A DNA stretch of 64,000 bases from Halobacillus litoralis (GCF_020524085.2 NZ_CP129016.1:1358001-1422000), one strand, 5' to 3'; positions 49,997 through 60,010 are shown, counted from the stretch's first letter. The notes: generated from the letters alone by a model not told the origin. Program-made: numbers and translations.

Positions 49997-50617
49997 ATGA
50001 AATACAGAACGGCAAGTGACCTGAAAGATTTAATTTTGGAGGACTATGAAAAAGTGGTGAACCGAATTCCACTGGAAAAACTGGATGTGTATCTCTATCT
50101 TCATACTGTCTTTCAAGATACTTATGTGCCTGACGATACGCTCTATCAATTCATCTTTAGGCATTTCTTCCGCCTGGACAATCCAAGTCTGACGAAGGAG
50201 TTTGAGACGTACTATTTCAAACTCATGGAAGAACAGCGTGGATATGAACGCCCTAACATCGTCCACATTACGAAAAGTCTTTACGAGGTGAAAAATCACA
50301 AAGGAAACCCGACGATGCAATTCCCATTAGCTGCTTCTATGCTGCATACCATTAATCCGAGTTTCCCAACCTACGATAGTGATATTGTCAAAGCCTTCGA
50401 TTACTCATCCACGTATCATTTATCGGGTTTTGATAAAAAGATGAAGCGCTATATCGGACAGTACCAACATACATTCCTAACGTATGAGGAACTCCTGGAA
50501 GATGAAGCACTGGAACCTGTTTTTGCGCACTTTGATGAACGTTTTCCGGGCTATGAGCTCCCGAAAGTCAAAAAGTTGGACTTGATCGTCGCCCAACTCG
50601 GTAACAACCTTCAATAG
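49997..50617 (+). CDS. Hypothetical protein
   Basis: 206 residues from ATG 49997 (AGAGGTGATTATTG upstream). It looks mostly helical and soluble, with a well-formed block MLHTINPSFPTYDSDIVKAF near residue 115. That block faintly recalls the helix-loop-helix region of DNA glycosylase-like folds, but this is not enough to assign. It has its own terminator. I do not recognise the family. Confidence 0.7.
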   Translation: MKYRTASDLKDLILEDYEKVVNRIPLEKLDVYLYLHTVFQDTYVPDDTLYQFIFRHFFRLDNPSLTKEFETYYFKLMEEQRGYERPNIVHITKSLYEVKNHKGNPTMQFPLAASMLHTINPSFPTYDSDIVKAFDYSSTYHLSGFDKKMKRYIGQYQHTFLTYEELLEDEALEPVFAHFDERFPGYELPKVKKLDLIVAQLGNNLQ

Positions 50618-50622
50618 TAAAG

Positions 50623-50661
50623 AAAAAGCTGAACCTGATCCAAGAGGTTCAGCTTTTTTTT
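50623..50661 (+). terminator. Terminator of the 49997 gene
   Basis: AAAAAGCTGAACC (50623-50635) pairs with GGTTCAGCTTTTT (from 50646), followed by T. Confidence 0.93.
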
Positions 50662-50981
50662 GTGCCCATTATTTATTTGGTAGCTTATTTGAACCAGATT
50701 CAGAGTAGGAAGAGTTTTGATACCTGGTACCGGAAAATGGCAATTGAGGGTTCAAGTATCAGAATGAATCACTTCCAAAATAAGTCACAATTTTGTCATT
50801 TTCGTAGGAATACTACAAGTTGCATTACAAATCGCTATTTAGTAACATTAATCGTAATTATGACTACATGGTCAGTGCGTTTGAAAGGGTATCCTCTTGA
50901 AGATGAAGGGGAAAAATAATGAAGGTTATAGATAAAAGTCCGGGAGATTTACGAGAGTCTGATATGGAGAGGAAGTCTTAG
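50662..50981. other. AT-rich spacer before the RND operon
   Basis: No supported gene; an 85-codon frame here is not protein-like. A possible weak promoter is TTGCAT (50820-50825) with TAACAT (50843-50848), 17 nt apart. GATACCTGGTACC near 50718 resembles the CCAGGT-containing hairpin at 55409. Confidence 0.4.
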
Positions 50982-52316
50982 ATGAAACGGTTGATTTTCA
51001 TGTTCATGGTGCTCTTCTTTGTAACCGCTTGTAATCAGGAAGAAGCCAATGAAGAAATAGAGGAGCGGATCACTCCGGTCAAAGTGGAGGCCGTGAAAAA
51101 AGAGGATTTTGTTGTGGAGCGCAAACTGGTGGCCCGTGCGACCGCTGCTGATACTTCACCTGTCCTGCCTGAAACCCCTGGTGAATTGGCGACCTTGAAC
51201 GTTGCTAAAGGGGACAGAGTAGAAAAAGGAGAAACCGTAGCCGTCGTTCGTCCAGGAGGCAATGTGGATAATCAGGTGGAATTACAGCAAATCGCCCTCC
51301 GCCAAGCACAAACGCAGCTTGAAAATGCACAAGTATCAAAAGAGCAGGCGGCCGAAGGTGTAGGAAATGCGAAGGAGCAGGTTGACCTTGCCAAGCAAGC
51401 CTCGCAATCGGAAGCAAGTCAAACGGCTCAGGCAGCGGAAGCAGCGAAGCAACAATACGAACAGGCCAAGCAACTGGCTGATGAAACGAAAAAATTGGCC
51501 GATGAAGGCACGATTCCCGATGCGCTTTACCAACAAGCGAAGAACCGCGCGGATCAAGCGTATGCTCAATACCAGCAGTTAAAAGGGCAAAAGCCCCAGT
51601 CTTCGTCTGCAGTAGCACAAGCAGAGGCACAAGTCGATCAAGCGGAACAACAATTGGAGCAGGCTCAAGTAGCCGTTGAGCAGGCGGAGCTTCAGGTAGA
51701 ACAAGCCAATGTGCAGTTGAACCAAGCTCAGGAGCAAGCAGAGAATGAAGCCATTACTGCTCCTACTTCCGGCGAAGTGTCGACATTGAATGCAAGGGAA
51801 GGGGATATGGTAAGCAATCAACAGCCACTTGCCACCATCGTCAGCCTGGATCCCATGACGATAACGGCTTCGGTCACTGCCGATCAACTTTCCCTTTTTG
51901 AAAAAGGAGCGGAACTGACCGTCGACCTTCCTTCCCTGGAAGAACAGGTCACCTCAACCGTCAATTATGTCTCTTCTGTTCCAGATGATACAGGACTCTA
52001 TCCAGTCGAAGCTGCTGTGAATAATGGCGACGAAAAGATTAAACCAGGGATGATGGCAACTTTCTTACTTCCTGAAAACGTTGTAGAAGATACGCTCATT
52101 GTCCCAACTGATAGTCTTGTTGAACAGAATGATGAATCATTCGTCTATCAAGTGGTGGATGAAAAAGCCGTCCAGGTTCTCGTTTCAGTTTTAGAATCTC
52201 AGTCCGACTTCACAGCGGTGTCCGGAAACCTTCCTGAAGATGCGACGGTCATTACGACAGGACAGCTGACCCTGTCAGACGGGGATCAAGTCACCATCAT
52301 GGAGGAGGATTCCTGA
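50982..52316 (+). CDS. RND efflux periplasmic-adaptor-type lipoprotein (membrane fusion protein)
   Basis: 444 residues. Lipobox FVTAC gives a mature Cys near residue 17. A barrel/lipoyl half (ETPGELATLNVAKGDRVEKG, about 66-85) precedes a very long Gln/Ala/Glu coiled coil (about 100-265). The matching half (ITAPTSGEVSTLNAREGDMV) and beta-barrel follow. It links the outer face of an RND permease; in a Gram-positive it anchors to the membrane. Its stop overlaps the permease ATG (TGATG). Confidence 0.87.
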   Translation: MKRLIFMFMVLFFVTACNQEEANEEIEERITPVKVEAVKKEDFVVERKLVARATAADTSPVLPETPGELATLNVAKGDRVEKGETVAVVRPGGNVDNQVELQQIALRQAQTQLENAQVSKEQAAEGVGNAKEQVDLAKQASQSEASQTAQAAEAAKQQYEQAKQLADETKKLADEGTIPDALYQQAKNRADQAYAQYQQLKGQKPQSSSAVAQAEAQVDQAEQQLEQAQVAVEQAELQVEQANVQLNQAQEQAENEAITAPTSGEVSTLNAREGDMVSNQQPLATIVSLDPMTITASVTADQLSLFEKGAELTVDLPSLEEQVTSTVNYVSSVPDDTGLYPVEAAVNNGDEKIKPGMMATFLLPENVVEDTLIVPTDSLVEQNDESFVYQVVDEKAVQVLVSVLESQSDFTAVSGNLPEDATVITTGQLTLSDGDQVTIMEEDS

Positions 52317-55300
52317 TGAAGCTTGTGAACCTTTCCGTCAAAAGACCTGTCGGAGTTATTATGATTGTTGCTGCAATACTTGGCCTCGGGTTTGTATCAT
52401 TGAGAAGTTTGACCATTGATTTGTATCCGGAGATTGATTTGCCAATCGCAGTTGTATCGACATCCTATGAAGGAGCAGCACCTCAAGAGGTCGAAAAACT
52501 CGTCAGCAGACCAGTGGAATCTTCCGTCAGTAGTATTGAAGGACTCGAGGTGCTCCAGTCACAATCTCAGGCTGGGGCTTCGCTCGTTCTTATGCAGTTC
52601 AATACAGGGGTTAATTTGGATAGTACCCTCCTACAAGTGAGGGAAAACGTCGATCAGGTGACAGGACTTTTACCAGAAGGTGCTTCAGACCCAAATGTCC
52701 TCCGTTTCGATCCGCAACAACTGCCGATCATGACGGTCGGCTTGTCCGGAGACACGCCAGATGAGCTTCAAAAAATAGCAGAAAACAGACTGGTTCCTTT
52801 TCTTGAACGACAGGAAGGGGTCGCCTCGGTCAGCATTGAAGGCGGACAGACAAAAGAAGTACAAGTCCTCGTCGATCGCGCTCAGATGGCTACATACGGC
52901 TTGGATTCTCAAACGTTGATTCAGGCGCTTAATGCAGCTAACCAGTCAGCGTCAGCAGGAACCATTGGGAAAGGACAGAAGGATCTGCAAATCCGGATTG
53001 ATGGGGAATTCAGTTCTGTGGAAGATGTGAGAGAAACAAGGATTCAATCTCCTACTGGGGCCCTAGGTGACGCTTGGTCAAATTGCTGAGGTGAACGAAA
53101 CGCTTACCCATTCAAACACCATCAGCAAGGTGAACGGTTCGTCTTCCGTCGTACTTTCCATCTTGAAGAAGACGGATGCGAACACTGTTGAAACCGCTGA
53201 TAATGTCAGGGAGGCGATGGGTGAGCTGGAAGCCGACCTCCCCGAAGGTGTTGGCACAAGCATTGTTTTAGATACATCAGAGTTTATTAAAATATCAATC
53301 AACAGCGTCGTATTGAACATCATCCTCGGCGGTATATTTTCCGTCTTGATCCTGCTTCTGTTTTTGAAAAGTATACGAGCGACGCTCGTCATCGGGTTGT
53401 CGATACCGATTGCCATCATATCGACATTTACTTTAATGTATTTCACCGGTGAAACATTGAACGTCCTTACGATGGGGGGACTTGCTCTCGGAATAGGGAT
53501 GATGGTCGACAGCTCCATCGTCATTCTCGAAAACATCGTCAGCTACCGCCAACAGGGATATTCGATGGTCGAAGCGGCTAAACAGGGGGCTTCAGAGCTT
53601 GCCCCTGCTGTTGTAGCCTCTGCGACAACGACACTCGTCGTTTTTCTACCGATCATATTTGTAGAAGGCATCGCATCTGAATTGTTCACACCGCTTGCGT
53701 TGACGATCATGTTTGCGCTCATTGCGTCCTTAGCGGTTTCTGTCACATTAATTCCGATGCTGTCTTCGAAGTTGTTAACAAAATCTTTGAAAGAAGAAGG
53801 ACGCCGGTACTGGTTTAACCGCTTTTTAGAAAAAGTGAATGATGGCTACCGCTCGATGTTAAGGTGGGTATTGAAATTCAGGAAAACAACCATTGCCATT
53901 ACCTTCGCTCTCATTGCGGGGAGTGTAGCTCTCATTCCTTTGATTGGAACAGAGTTCATCCCCCCTTCCGATCAAGGACAGGTGGAAGTTCGAGTGAACA
54001 TGCCTGAAGGGACATCGTTGGAGGAAACGGAATCCCTCACAGAAGAAATTGACGCCGAAATTGAAAACTATAGCGAAATCATAGATGTCAGCTACCTTTC
54101 CATTGGTGGAGGTTCAATGGGAAGCATAGGAAACGGATCGTCTGACTTTGCTTCCTATACTATTCAGCTTGTCGAACCTTCGCAACGGGGAAAAAACGAC
54201 TCAAACCGTCATGGAAGAATTGAGTGATTCCCTCGCGGGCATCCCAGGTGCTGAAATAGAAGTGAGTGAGTTGGATGCAGGTCTCGGAACGGGCGCACCA
54301 TTGCAAGTACAAATTAACGGTGGAGAATATGAAGTTTTGGACGAGCTTGCTGGTCAAGTCGCTTACTTGATGAATGAGATCGATGGGGTGCAAAATGCTA
54401 CGTCATCGACGGATGAAGGACGTCCTGAAATGCAGATTGAAGTGGATCAGGATAAAGCCTCCCAGTATGGCCTGACCGAACAACAAGTCATCAGCCAGGT
54501 ACAGCTCGGCTTTAATGGTCAAATCGCGACACGTTACCGGAACGGAACGGATGAAATTGATGTCCGCTTTATCCTTCCGGAAGACGAGCGTCAGACGATT
54601 GCAGATTTAGAAGGCATGTCGGTGCAGGCACCGAATGGTACCCTTATTCCACTCGCTACCATAGCGGAGTTGAACCAAGTTCAGGGACCAGTGTCTCTTC
54701 TTCGTCAAAATCAACAGCCGCAAGTGAATGTGGAAGCGGAGATATCCGATATTGATTTGGGGACGGCAACAGAAGAAGTGCGGGCGGAGCTTGAGCGTCT
54801 GAATTTTCCTGACGGCTACTCGTACACCATAGGTGGACAGGCGGAGGATATGCAGGAGGCTTTTGGCGATTTGTCTCTTGCCTTGATTTTCTCCATTTTC
54901 CTTGTCTATGCCGTCATGGCGATTCAATTTGAGAACTTCTTGTTCCCATTTATCATCATGTTCTCGTTACCGGCAACCATTATCGGAATTTCAGGTGGTT
55001 TATTTGTAACTGGTCTGCCATTCAGCTTGCCGGCCTTTGTTGGGATCATTATGTTGGCAGGGATTGTGGTCAACAACGCCATCGTATTGGTCGACTACAT
55101 CAACATTCTTAGACGAAAATCGTACGATCGTTATGAAGCCATCTTAGAGGCAGGACCAAACCGTCTTCGTCCCATCCTGATGACCACCCTGACGACAGTG
55201 CTCGGCATGGTCCCATTAGCGATTGGAATTGGACGAGGCGCTGAAGCGCAGCAACCTCTGGCGGTCACCATCATCTTCGGCCTGACCGTATCGAGCTTTT

Positions 55301-55626
55301 TCACGCTTGTACTTATCCCTGTCGTCTACACATACTTTGACGACCTATCCAACACAAAATCACCGGCTTCTTCCAAAAAAGAGCCCAAAAAGAATAACTT
55401 ACATTTTTTGGTGTACCAGGTCATCCAAATATTGGATGACCTGGTACACCATTTTTTTACAAATACACGTGATACCAGGCACTCGAACCATGGCACCATA
55501 ACAAAGGGAACCGAATTAGTGCGGACAACTAAAAAAGCCTCCATTACGGAGACTTCGTTTCCATTGGATCACTTTGAACGGACTCCCAGGGAATCCCCGA
55601 GACTTTCAATGATCTCTTTTAATTGA
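52316..55626 (+). CDS. RND (AcrB/MmpL-like) efflux permease, two frameshifts
   Basis: About 1030 residues of HAE1/AcrB type: SVKRPVGVIMIVAAILGLGF membrane helix 1, the porter domain, then GLALGIGMMVDSSIVILEN in helix 4 with the proton-relay aspartate. A second half ends with MLAGIVVNNAIVLVDYIN and VLGMVPLAIGIG. The frame breaks twice, at TAGGTG (53064-53069) and in a run of six A (54191-54196). Dropping one base at each restores one protein. The 3' end reads through a strong hairpin at 55409-55451 and into the convergent PilZ gene, so about 75 C-terminal residues look non-native. Confidence 0.87.
55409..55458. terminator. 20-bp perfect inverted repeat with T-run
   Basis: The stem 55409-55428 pairs perfectly with 55432-55451 around a 3-nt loop and is followed by seven T. 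It looks like the terminator of the RND operon but lies inside the present reading frame. A related CCAGG fragment (GATACCAGGCAC) follows at about 55471. Confidence 0.85.
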
Positions 55627-55916
55627 TCTGGAAATTCAAAAACGTGTACACCACACGTCATTTGCTGCTCTTCCGTTTTCATCCAAATGAGTCGCCCTTC
55701 AGCTGTAAAAGTCTTATTTTCATAAATGAAGGTGAGAAACAACTCATCTTTCATAGACAATCCAGGTTGTGAATTACAGGAAAAGCGTAATCCGTTCATA
55801 CTGATGTCTTTCACTTCCATAGGACCTGACACATGGCTGCTGAACTTCTTGTTGAAAAAACCTGGGAGAGGTGTTTGGAATGGGTACCGGAAGGGTTCAT
55901 GTCTGCGTTCATTCAT
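55569..55916 (-). CDS. PilZ-like domain protein
   Basis: 115 residues. DISMNGLRFSC near residue 38 is the (D/N)xSxxG motif of PilZ. The upstream arginines (NERRHEPFRY) are spaced RxxxxR rather than the usual RxxxR, so c-di-GMP binding is uncertain. The rest is the beta-barrel (ELFLTFIYENKTFTAEGRLIW). The 3' end overlaps the convergent RND reading frame by 58 bases. Confidence 0.72.
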   Translation of the reverse strand: MNERRHEPFRYPFQTPLPGFFNKKFSSHVSGPMEVKDISMNGLRFSCNSQPGLSMKDELFLTFIYENKTFTAEGRLIWMKTEEQQMTCGVHVFEFPDQLKEIIESLGDSLGVRSK

Positions 55917-56006
55917 GCTTACATCCCTCTTCCTTAACTAGGATGGTTTAATCATATCTTCTCAAGGGTGAACGTTCAATCATTAAGCCTTTGAACTTCG
56001 AAAGAA

Positions 56007-56729
56007 TTAATCTTCCTCACTTTCACGTCTGTCCACTTTAATCAAATCCCACGTAGTCACAATTCCCATCGGCAAGTCATCGGGACTTCCCGTTTCAGTC
56101 AAAATGACGGCTTTCAGTTTCCGATTTTCATTTAAACTTCTCTCAAATCGCTCTTCTAAGTCAAATACAGTAGCACCCGCTTTTAAAAATTCTACACTAC
56201 GATCCTTTTCAACAGGGAGGACGTCGACAGCGCAAATATTCTCGAGGACGATTCGTTCATCTGTATGATTTTGAGATAACCAGCGGACAATGCCGTCATT
56301 GGTAAGTAACCCCGAGAAAGCACGGTCTTTTGTATAGATAGGGAATTGAGAGATCCCGTGTTGGTCGAATGCCTCCATAATGTGACTGAGCGATGTATCT
56401 TCTTTGAAAAAGAGGACAGGACGAGTGGCGAACTCCAGGGCTTCTGGCGGTTGATCAAGCGTTCGTTTAATCCGTTTCAATGCCATTACGACATCTTCAT
56501 GAGGGGTGGCGATAAAATAATCTCCGCTGATCCGTTCATGGACGATGGCATTTCTGAGTTTTGCATACTGCTTCAACTGATCAAAATGGATACGGATGAC
56601 GCTATGCTTCAGTTTGGATCGCTGAAGGAGCTCCACGAAATTATCATTTTTCGGGAAGCCATTCAGTTCTTTTAAATGTTGATGGATCTGGTTGAATGTA
56701 ATTTCAAACTGCTCCACAATGTCATTCAT
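56007..56729 (-). CDS. CBS-domain protein with HEPN-like N-terminus
   Basis: 240 residues from ATG 56729, with AAAAGGTG upstream; GTG 56738 is an alternative. The N-terminal helical part contains LRNAIVHERISG, the RNxxxH-type motif of HEPN-like domains. The CBS pair follows (about 100-230), with FKEDTSLSHIMEAFDQHGIS and GLLTNDGIVRWLSQ, then a degenerate second copy ending GIVTTWDLIKV. CBS pairs usually sense adenine nucleotides. Function unknown. Confidence 0.75.
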   Translation of the reverse strand: MNDIVEQFEITFNQIHQHLKELNGFPKNDNFVELLQRSKLKHSVIRIHFDQLKQYAKLRNAIVHERISGDYFIATPHEDVVMALKRIKRTLDQPPEALEFATRPVLFFKEDTSLSHIMEAFDQHGISQFPIYTKDRAFSGLLTNDGIVRWLSQNHTDERIVLENICAVDVLPVEKDRSVEFLKAGATVFDLEERFERSLNENRKLKAVILTETGSPDDLPMGIVTTWDLIKVDRRESEED

Positions 56730-56852
56730 TTTGTTCACCTTTTCCTATGAAATCTCACTCGTTTTTACAGTTAGTGTGTGAATCCTGCACAAAAGTGATT
56801 CATTTTAACCTAAATTTGACCTGCGAATTACCAAAAGGTTTATTGAACTATA

Positions 56853-57396
56853 CCTCCCGATTATGGGACGATCAGTTTCGAGACTTTAGTTGAGTAGGTG
56901 GGGCTGCGGGGAATAGCTCGCTTTCCGCGGGAGCGCGGTGAGCCTCCTCGGACTTCGTCCTGTGGGGTCTCACCATGCACTTTTTTCCCGCAGGAGTCTC
57001 GCCATTCCCCTCCGCCCTTTGTCATATAAGTATCTCGAAACCACTTACGGAATAAGCTGTTGTTATGCACATGGATATTGGAGGAGAATCAACTCCCAAG
57101 GACGCTATTCTGCATGCGAAAAGCCTGGTAAAAAGCGCTTTATACTTAAAACACGATAGTGGAAAGCACCATCCCACATTGAAGAGGTTCGTTTTTCCCC
57201 TACATCAAATGGGGTGGTTGGGAAGCTGCGAGACTCCCGTGGGAGAAAGGAGATAGGCGATATCCCACAGGGCGTTAGCCCGAGGAAGCTCGCCACTCCC
57301 CCACAGGAAAGCGAGTAGCTTCCCAGCCACCCTTGGCGCTCACGCCGGGCAACGAACCCCCAGACATCACGAAGCTAAGTCTTCCACATTCCTCCC
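56853..57396. repeat. Dispersed palindromic-arm repeat, copy R9 (full length, divergent intergene)
   Basis: Order on the plus strand: CCTCCCG end, CAGTTTCGAGAC, arm B, a GTATCTCGAAACC boundary near 57030, a middle segment shared with R1, arm A (about 57210-57330), then AAGTCTTCCACATTCCTCCC. Its end types are swapped relative to R8. It is the only copy not next to a terminator; it lies between the divergent CBS and sinR genes. Confidence 0.87.
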
Positions 57397-57611
57397 CTGC
57401 ACTTGAACAAAAGCTAAAAAAACGTTCGTTAAAGTAAAACTTTCACTAAATAATTTGTATGATCGTACGATAATAAAAGATAGGGAATACGAAGTATACA
57501 TATGGTAGAAAAGATAGCATACATAGGACTCCGTATTGATTTTTCGTGCTTTAAATAGAACGGTTGTTCAATCTGTGCTATACTCATATCAACAGGAAAG
57601 AAGGTGAGATC

Positions 57612-57941
57612 ATGATCGGTGAGCGCATTCAAAAAATTCGTAAAGACCGACATATGTCGCTATCTGAATTGGCCGAAAGGGCGGGCGTCGCGAAATCTTA
57701 CTTGAGTTCGATTGAGCGAAATATCCAGACCAACCCATCCATTCAGTTCTTGACTAAAATATCTCAGGAACTAGACGTTTCGATCAACTTTTTACTCCAC
57801 GGAGAAAATGAACCTCAGGATGAAACGCTGGATAAGGATTGGATGAATTTGGTTCAAGAAGCGATGAATTCAGGGATCTCTAAAGAACAATTCCGTGAAT
57901 ATCTGGAGTTTAATAAATGGAGAATCCACCAGAATAAATAA
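57612..57941 (+). CDS. sinR: SinR-type transcriptional repressor
   Basis: 109 residues from ATG 57612 (AAGAAGGTGAGATC upstream). An Xre helix-turn-helix (MSLSELAERAGVAKSYLSSIERNIQTNPS, described in two parts, about 16-44) is followed by the C-terminal SinI/SinR dimerisation helices (DWMNLVQEAMNSGISKEQF, about 77-95). SinR represses biofilm matrix genes and is held off by SinI. I see no sinI beside it, unlike the B. subtilis sinIR pair. Confidence 0.9.
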   Translation: MIGERIQKIRKDRHMSLSELAERAGVAKSYLSSIERNIQTNPSIQFLTKISQELDVSINFLLHGENEPQDETLDKDWMNLVQEAMNSGISKEQFREYLEFNKWRIHQNK

Positions 57942-57976
57942 AAAGCCTGACTCTTTTTTTAAGAGGTCAGGCTTTT
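57941..57976. terminator. Shared terminator of sinR and the convergent PAP2 gene
   Basis: AAAAGCCTGAC (57941-57951) pairs with GTCAGGCTTTT (57966-57976), with A- and T-runs on both sides. Confidence 0.92.
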
Positions 57977-58492
57977 CTCTTTTTCCAATGGTGAACTCTG
58001 ACGGGTGTTGGATAATTTGTAGATGATCACGAAAAGAAACCCACCTAAACCAGCCCCGATCAGCACATCTGAAACATAATGATGACCAAGATATACTCTT
58101 GAAACAAGGATAGTCAATCCAAGAAGAACCGCGATCCATCTAAATCTACTTCCGATCATCCACACCAAGGCGATAAAAATGCCGACAAATAATGCTTGTT
58201 CACTGGGGAAAGAAGCACTTGGTTCTTTTTCAATTAGTGGCGTGACCTCTTCAAGGGCTACGAAAGGTCTTTCTCTCGGCGCAATCCAGCGAATGGATCT
58301 GCTAATGAATAATCCCATCGCAGATGCCGCTATGGCGGTGATTCCGAGCTTCCGCGTCTTTTTAGAGAGAACCAACATTAAGAATAAGGCAATCATTGCT
58401 TTGTATCCCCATGCTGAAAAGAAGGCCATGAGTGCATCCACCCATTCGGCTTCAGAAAAATCATACATCCATAATACAAGTGCGTTGTCCAT
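57959..58492 (-). CDS. PAP2-family membrane phosphatase with altered second motif
   Basis: 177 residues, five or six membrane helices. The PAP2 motifs are RSIRWIAPRERPF (about 65-77), SFPSEQA (about 93-99) and SRVYLGHHYVSDV (about 130-142). Motif 2 normally has His (PSGH or PSDH), but here reads PSEQ. The motif 3 nucleophile His is present. Family members dephosphorylate undecaprenyl pyrophosphate or lipid phosphates; activity here is doubtful. AGGGAG precedes the ATG on the minus strand. Confidence 0.82.
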   Translation of the reverse strand: MDNALVLWMYDFSEAEWVDALMAFFSAWGYKAMIALFLMLVLSKKTRKLGITAIAASAMGLFISRSIRWIAPRERPFVALEEVTPLIEKEPSASFPSEQALFVGIFIALVWMIGSRFRWIAVLLGLTILVSRVYLGHHYVSDVLIGAGLGGFLFVIIYKLSNTRQSSPLEKEKSLTS

Positions 58493-58511
58493 GTGTGTCT
58501 CCCTACATAAA

Positions 58512-58541
58512 GAAGGAGCGTGAAAAAAATCACGCCCTTCC
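58512..58541 (-). terminator. Terminator of the minus-strand isomerase gene
   Basis: GAAGGAGCGTGA (from 58512) pairs with TCACGCCCTTC, with a short T-rich tail on the minus strand. Confidence 0.65.
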
Positions 58542-58543
58542 GT

Positions 58544-59308
58544 TTATTTATTCAGTTGAGGAAACTTCTCTTTTAAGTAATTCATACTGATCTCCAAGCT
58601 TTCTAAAGGGGTGCGTCTGCTTTCATCTTGCTCGACGATCCAATACTTTACTCCGGCTTTCTCGCCAAGAACAAACACCGTATCCAAATCCACACCGCCT
58701 GTCCCGAGCTCCGCGAAGTATTGTTCTTCATCAAGAGTCATGTCCTTCAAATGAATCAATGGAGTACGTCCCTGGTAGCGATCAATCCATGCAGAAGGTT
58801 GGTCGCCTGCCTTTTGAAGCCAGTAGATATCAAACTCCGCCTGGATTTGGTTTTCATCCGTTTCCTCAAGGATTGCTTCCAGAGGTTTTCTTCCATCCGG
58901 CAGCGGATCCAATTCGAAGTCATGATTATGATAGCACAAAGTAAGCCCATGTTGGCGGCATTCATCACCGATTTTTTTCAAATCCTCAATTAAATTCATA
59001 TAATCCGATTCGCTTCGATCCTCGATGTAAGGACAAACCACATATTCGCTTCCAATCGTCTTTTGATCCTCAATGACCTGTGGTAGATTGTTCTTCAGTT
59101 CTTCCAAAGGGACATGGCTGGAAGCGGCTTTCAAACCAAGTTCATCTAATAAGCGTTTGACTTCAGAAGCGTTCATGTCACCAAAACCAGCAAACTCGAC
59201 GGCATCAAAGCCTAAATCGGCGACTTTTCTTAACGTGCCGGCGAAGTCTTGCGCTGTTTCATTTCGTAAAGTATAAAGCTGTACTGCGATAGGTATAGGT
59301 GTGTTCAT
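58544..59308 (-). CDS. Sugar phosphate isomerase/epimerase (xylose isomerase-like TIM barrel)
   Basis: 254 residues from ATG 59308, with GAAAGGAAAGGGATC upstream; 59353 is a less likely start. The AP-endonuclease-2 barrel pattern is clear: IAVQLYTLR at strand 1, FDAVEFAGFG, LCYHNHDFE near residue 133 (metal His), EFDIYWLQKAG near 170, and PLIHLKDM near 193. The family includes inosose and related isomerases. The substrate is unknown; the gene stands alone. Confidence 0.85.
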   Translation of the reverse strand: MNTPIPIAVQLYTLRNETAQDFAGTLRKVADLGFDAVEFAGFGDMNASEVKRLLDELGLKAASSHVPLEELKNNLPQVIEDQKTIGSEYVVCPYIEDRSESDYMNLIEDLKKIGDECRQHGLTLCYHNHDFELDPLPDGRKPLEAILEETDENQIQAEFDIYWLQKAGDQPSAWIDRYQGRTPLIHLKDMTLDEEQYFAELGTGGVDLDTVFVLGEKAGVKYWIVEQDESRRTPLESLEISMNYLKEKFPQLNK

Positions 59309-59457
59309 ATCGATCCCTTTCCTTTCATCTTCATTTTCTACTCCTCTTATCAAAATTAGATTTCCATTGTCGAATTCCCTTCCGAAAATGAAAAATAACC
59401 CACAGAAAGTAGAAATATGTCAATCAAAGGTAGAGGAGAAGCGCCATTTTGCTGATT

Positions 59458-59485
59458 TTGAAAGTGTTTAGATACCGCGTAAGAT
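59458..59485 (+). promoter_or_regulatory. Possible promoter of the 59521 gene
   Basis: TTGAAA (59458-59463) and TAAGAT (59480-59485) are 16 nt apart. The rest of 59309-59520 shows no gene. Confidence 0.4.
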
Positions 59486-59520
59486 AGCGCTATAACCAAA
59501 CAATCAAAGGTGGGGTACGA

Positions 59521-59718
59521 ATGAATTGGAAAGAGACGATGCAAGAAATGAATGACGTTCACAGCGTTTGCTGTATGTGTAAAAAAGAGCTTCGTGACTA
59601 TGACGTGTGTACGGTTACTGATGGATCGACCCTTGAAATTGATTTGTGCTTTGAGTGTTACGGGAAGAATGGGGGAGAAGTAGGTTTGTCCGAAAAAGAC
59701 ACATTCCAAATGTTCTAG
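59521..59718 (+). CDS. Small protein with two CxxC-type pairs
   Basis: 65 residues, AAAGGTGGGG upstream of the ATG. CCMCKKEL near residue 17 and DLCFECYG near 41 give two Cys pairs about 26 residues apart, typical of a zinc ribbon. No family is recognised. It precedes the GerP-like genes and may be expressed with them. Confidence 0.65.
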   Translation: MNWKETMQEMNDVHSVCCMCKKELRDYDVCTVTDGSTLEIDLCFECYGKNGGEVGLSEKDTFQMF

Positions 59719-59754
59719 AATAGGATATCAGAAGAAAAGGTGAGGTGAATAGGA

Positions 59755-60000
59755 ATGCCCGTATCCGTCGTCTTCAATCAAATTGCTGTCAACTCGATTA
59801 CTGAGAATGGAATCATATCTACAGGGCAGAACAATCAGCCTGATTGGTCCTGGCAAGGGAAGAACAACAATGCTGCAGGAATTCCCGTTGGCTTTTTCAT
59901 TGCGACCAACAATGTGAATACCATTATTGATAATGATGTCACTGATACACCGATCGTTAACCCGACCATCAGCAACCCTCAACCAAACGTCCAATACTAG
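59755..60000 (+). CDS. GerPA/GerPF-like spore protein 1
   Basis: 81 residues with AAGGTGAGGTGAATAGGA upstream. The pattern FNQIAVNSITENGIISTGQN, then WQGKNNNAAG and IDNDVTDTPIV, fits the GerPA/GerPF family, small proteins of the spore coat that help germinants cross it. The gene is 10 nt upstream of the second copy on the same strand. Confidence 0.68.
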   Translation: MPVSVVFNQIAVNSITENGIISTGQNNQPDWSWQGKNNNAAGIPVGFFIATNNVNTIIDNDVTDTPIVNPTISNPQPNVQY

Positions 60001-60010
60001 GGGAGGGCTT

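Noticed and set aside
50662..50919. 85-codon gene before the RND operon
   Set aside because: Starts inside the preceding terminator's T-run, with unusual composition and no ribosome site.
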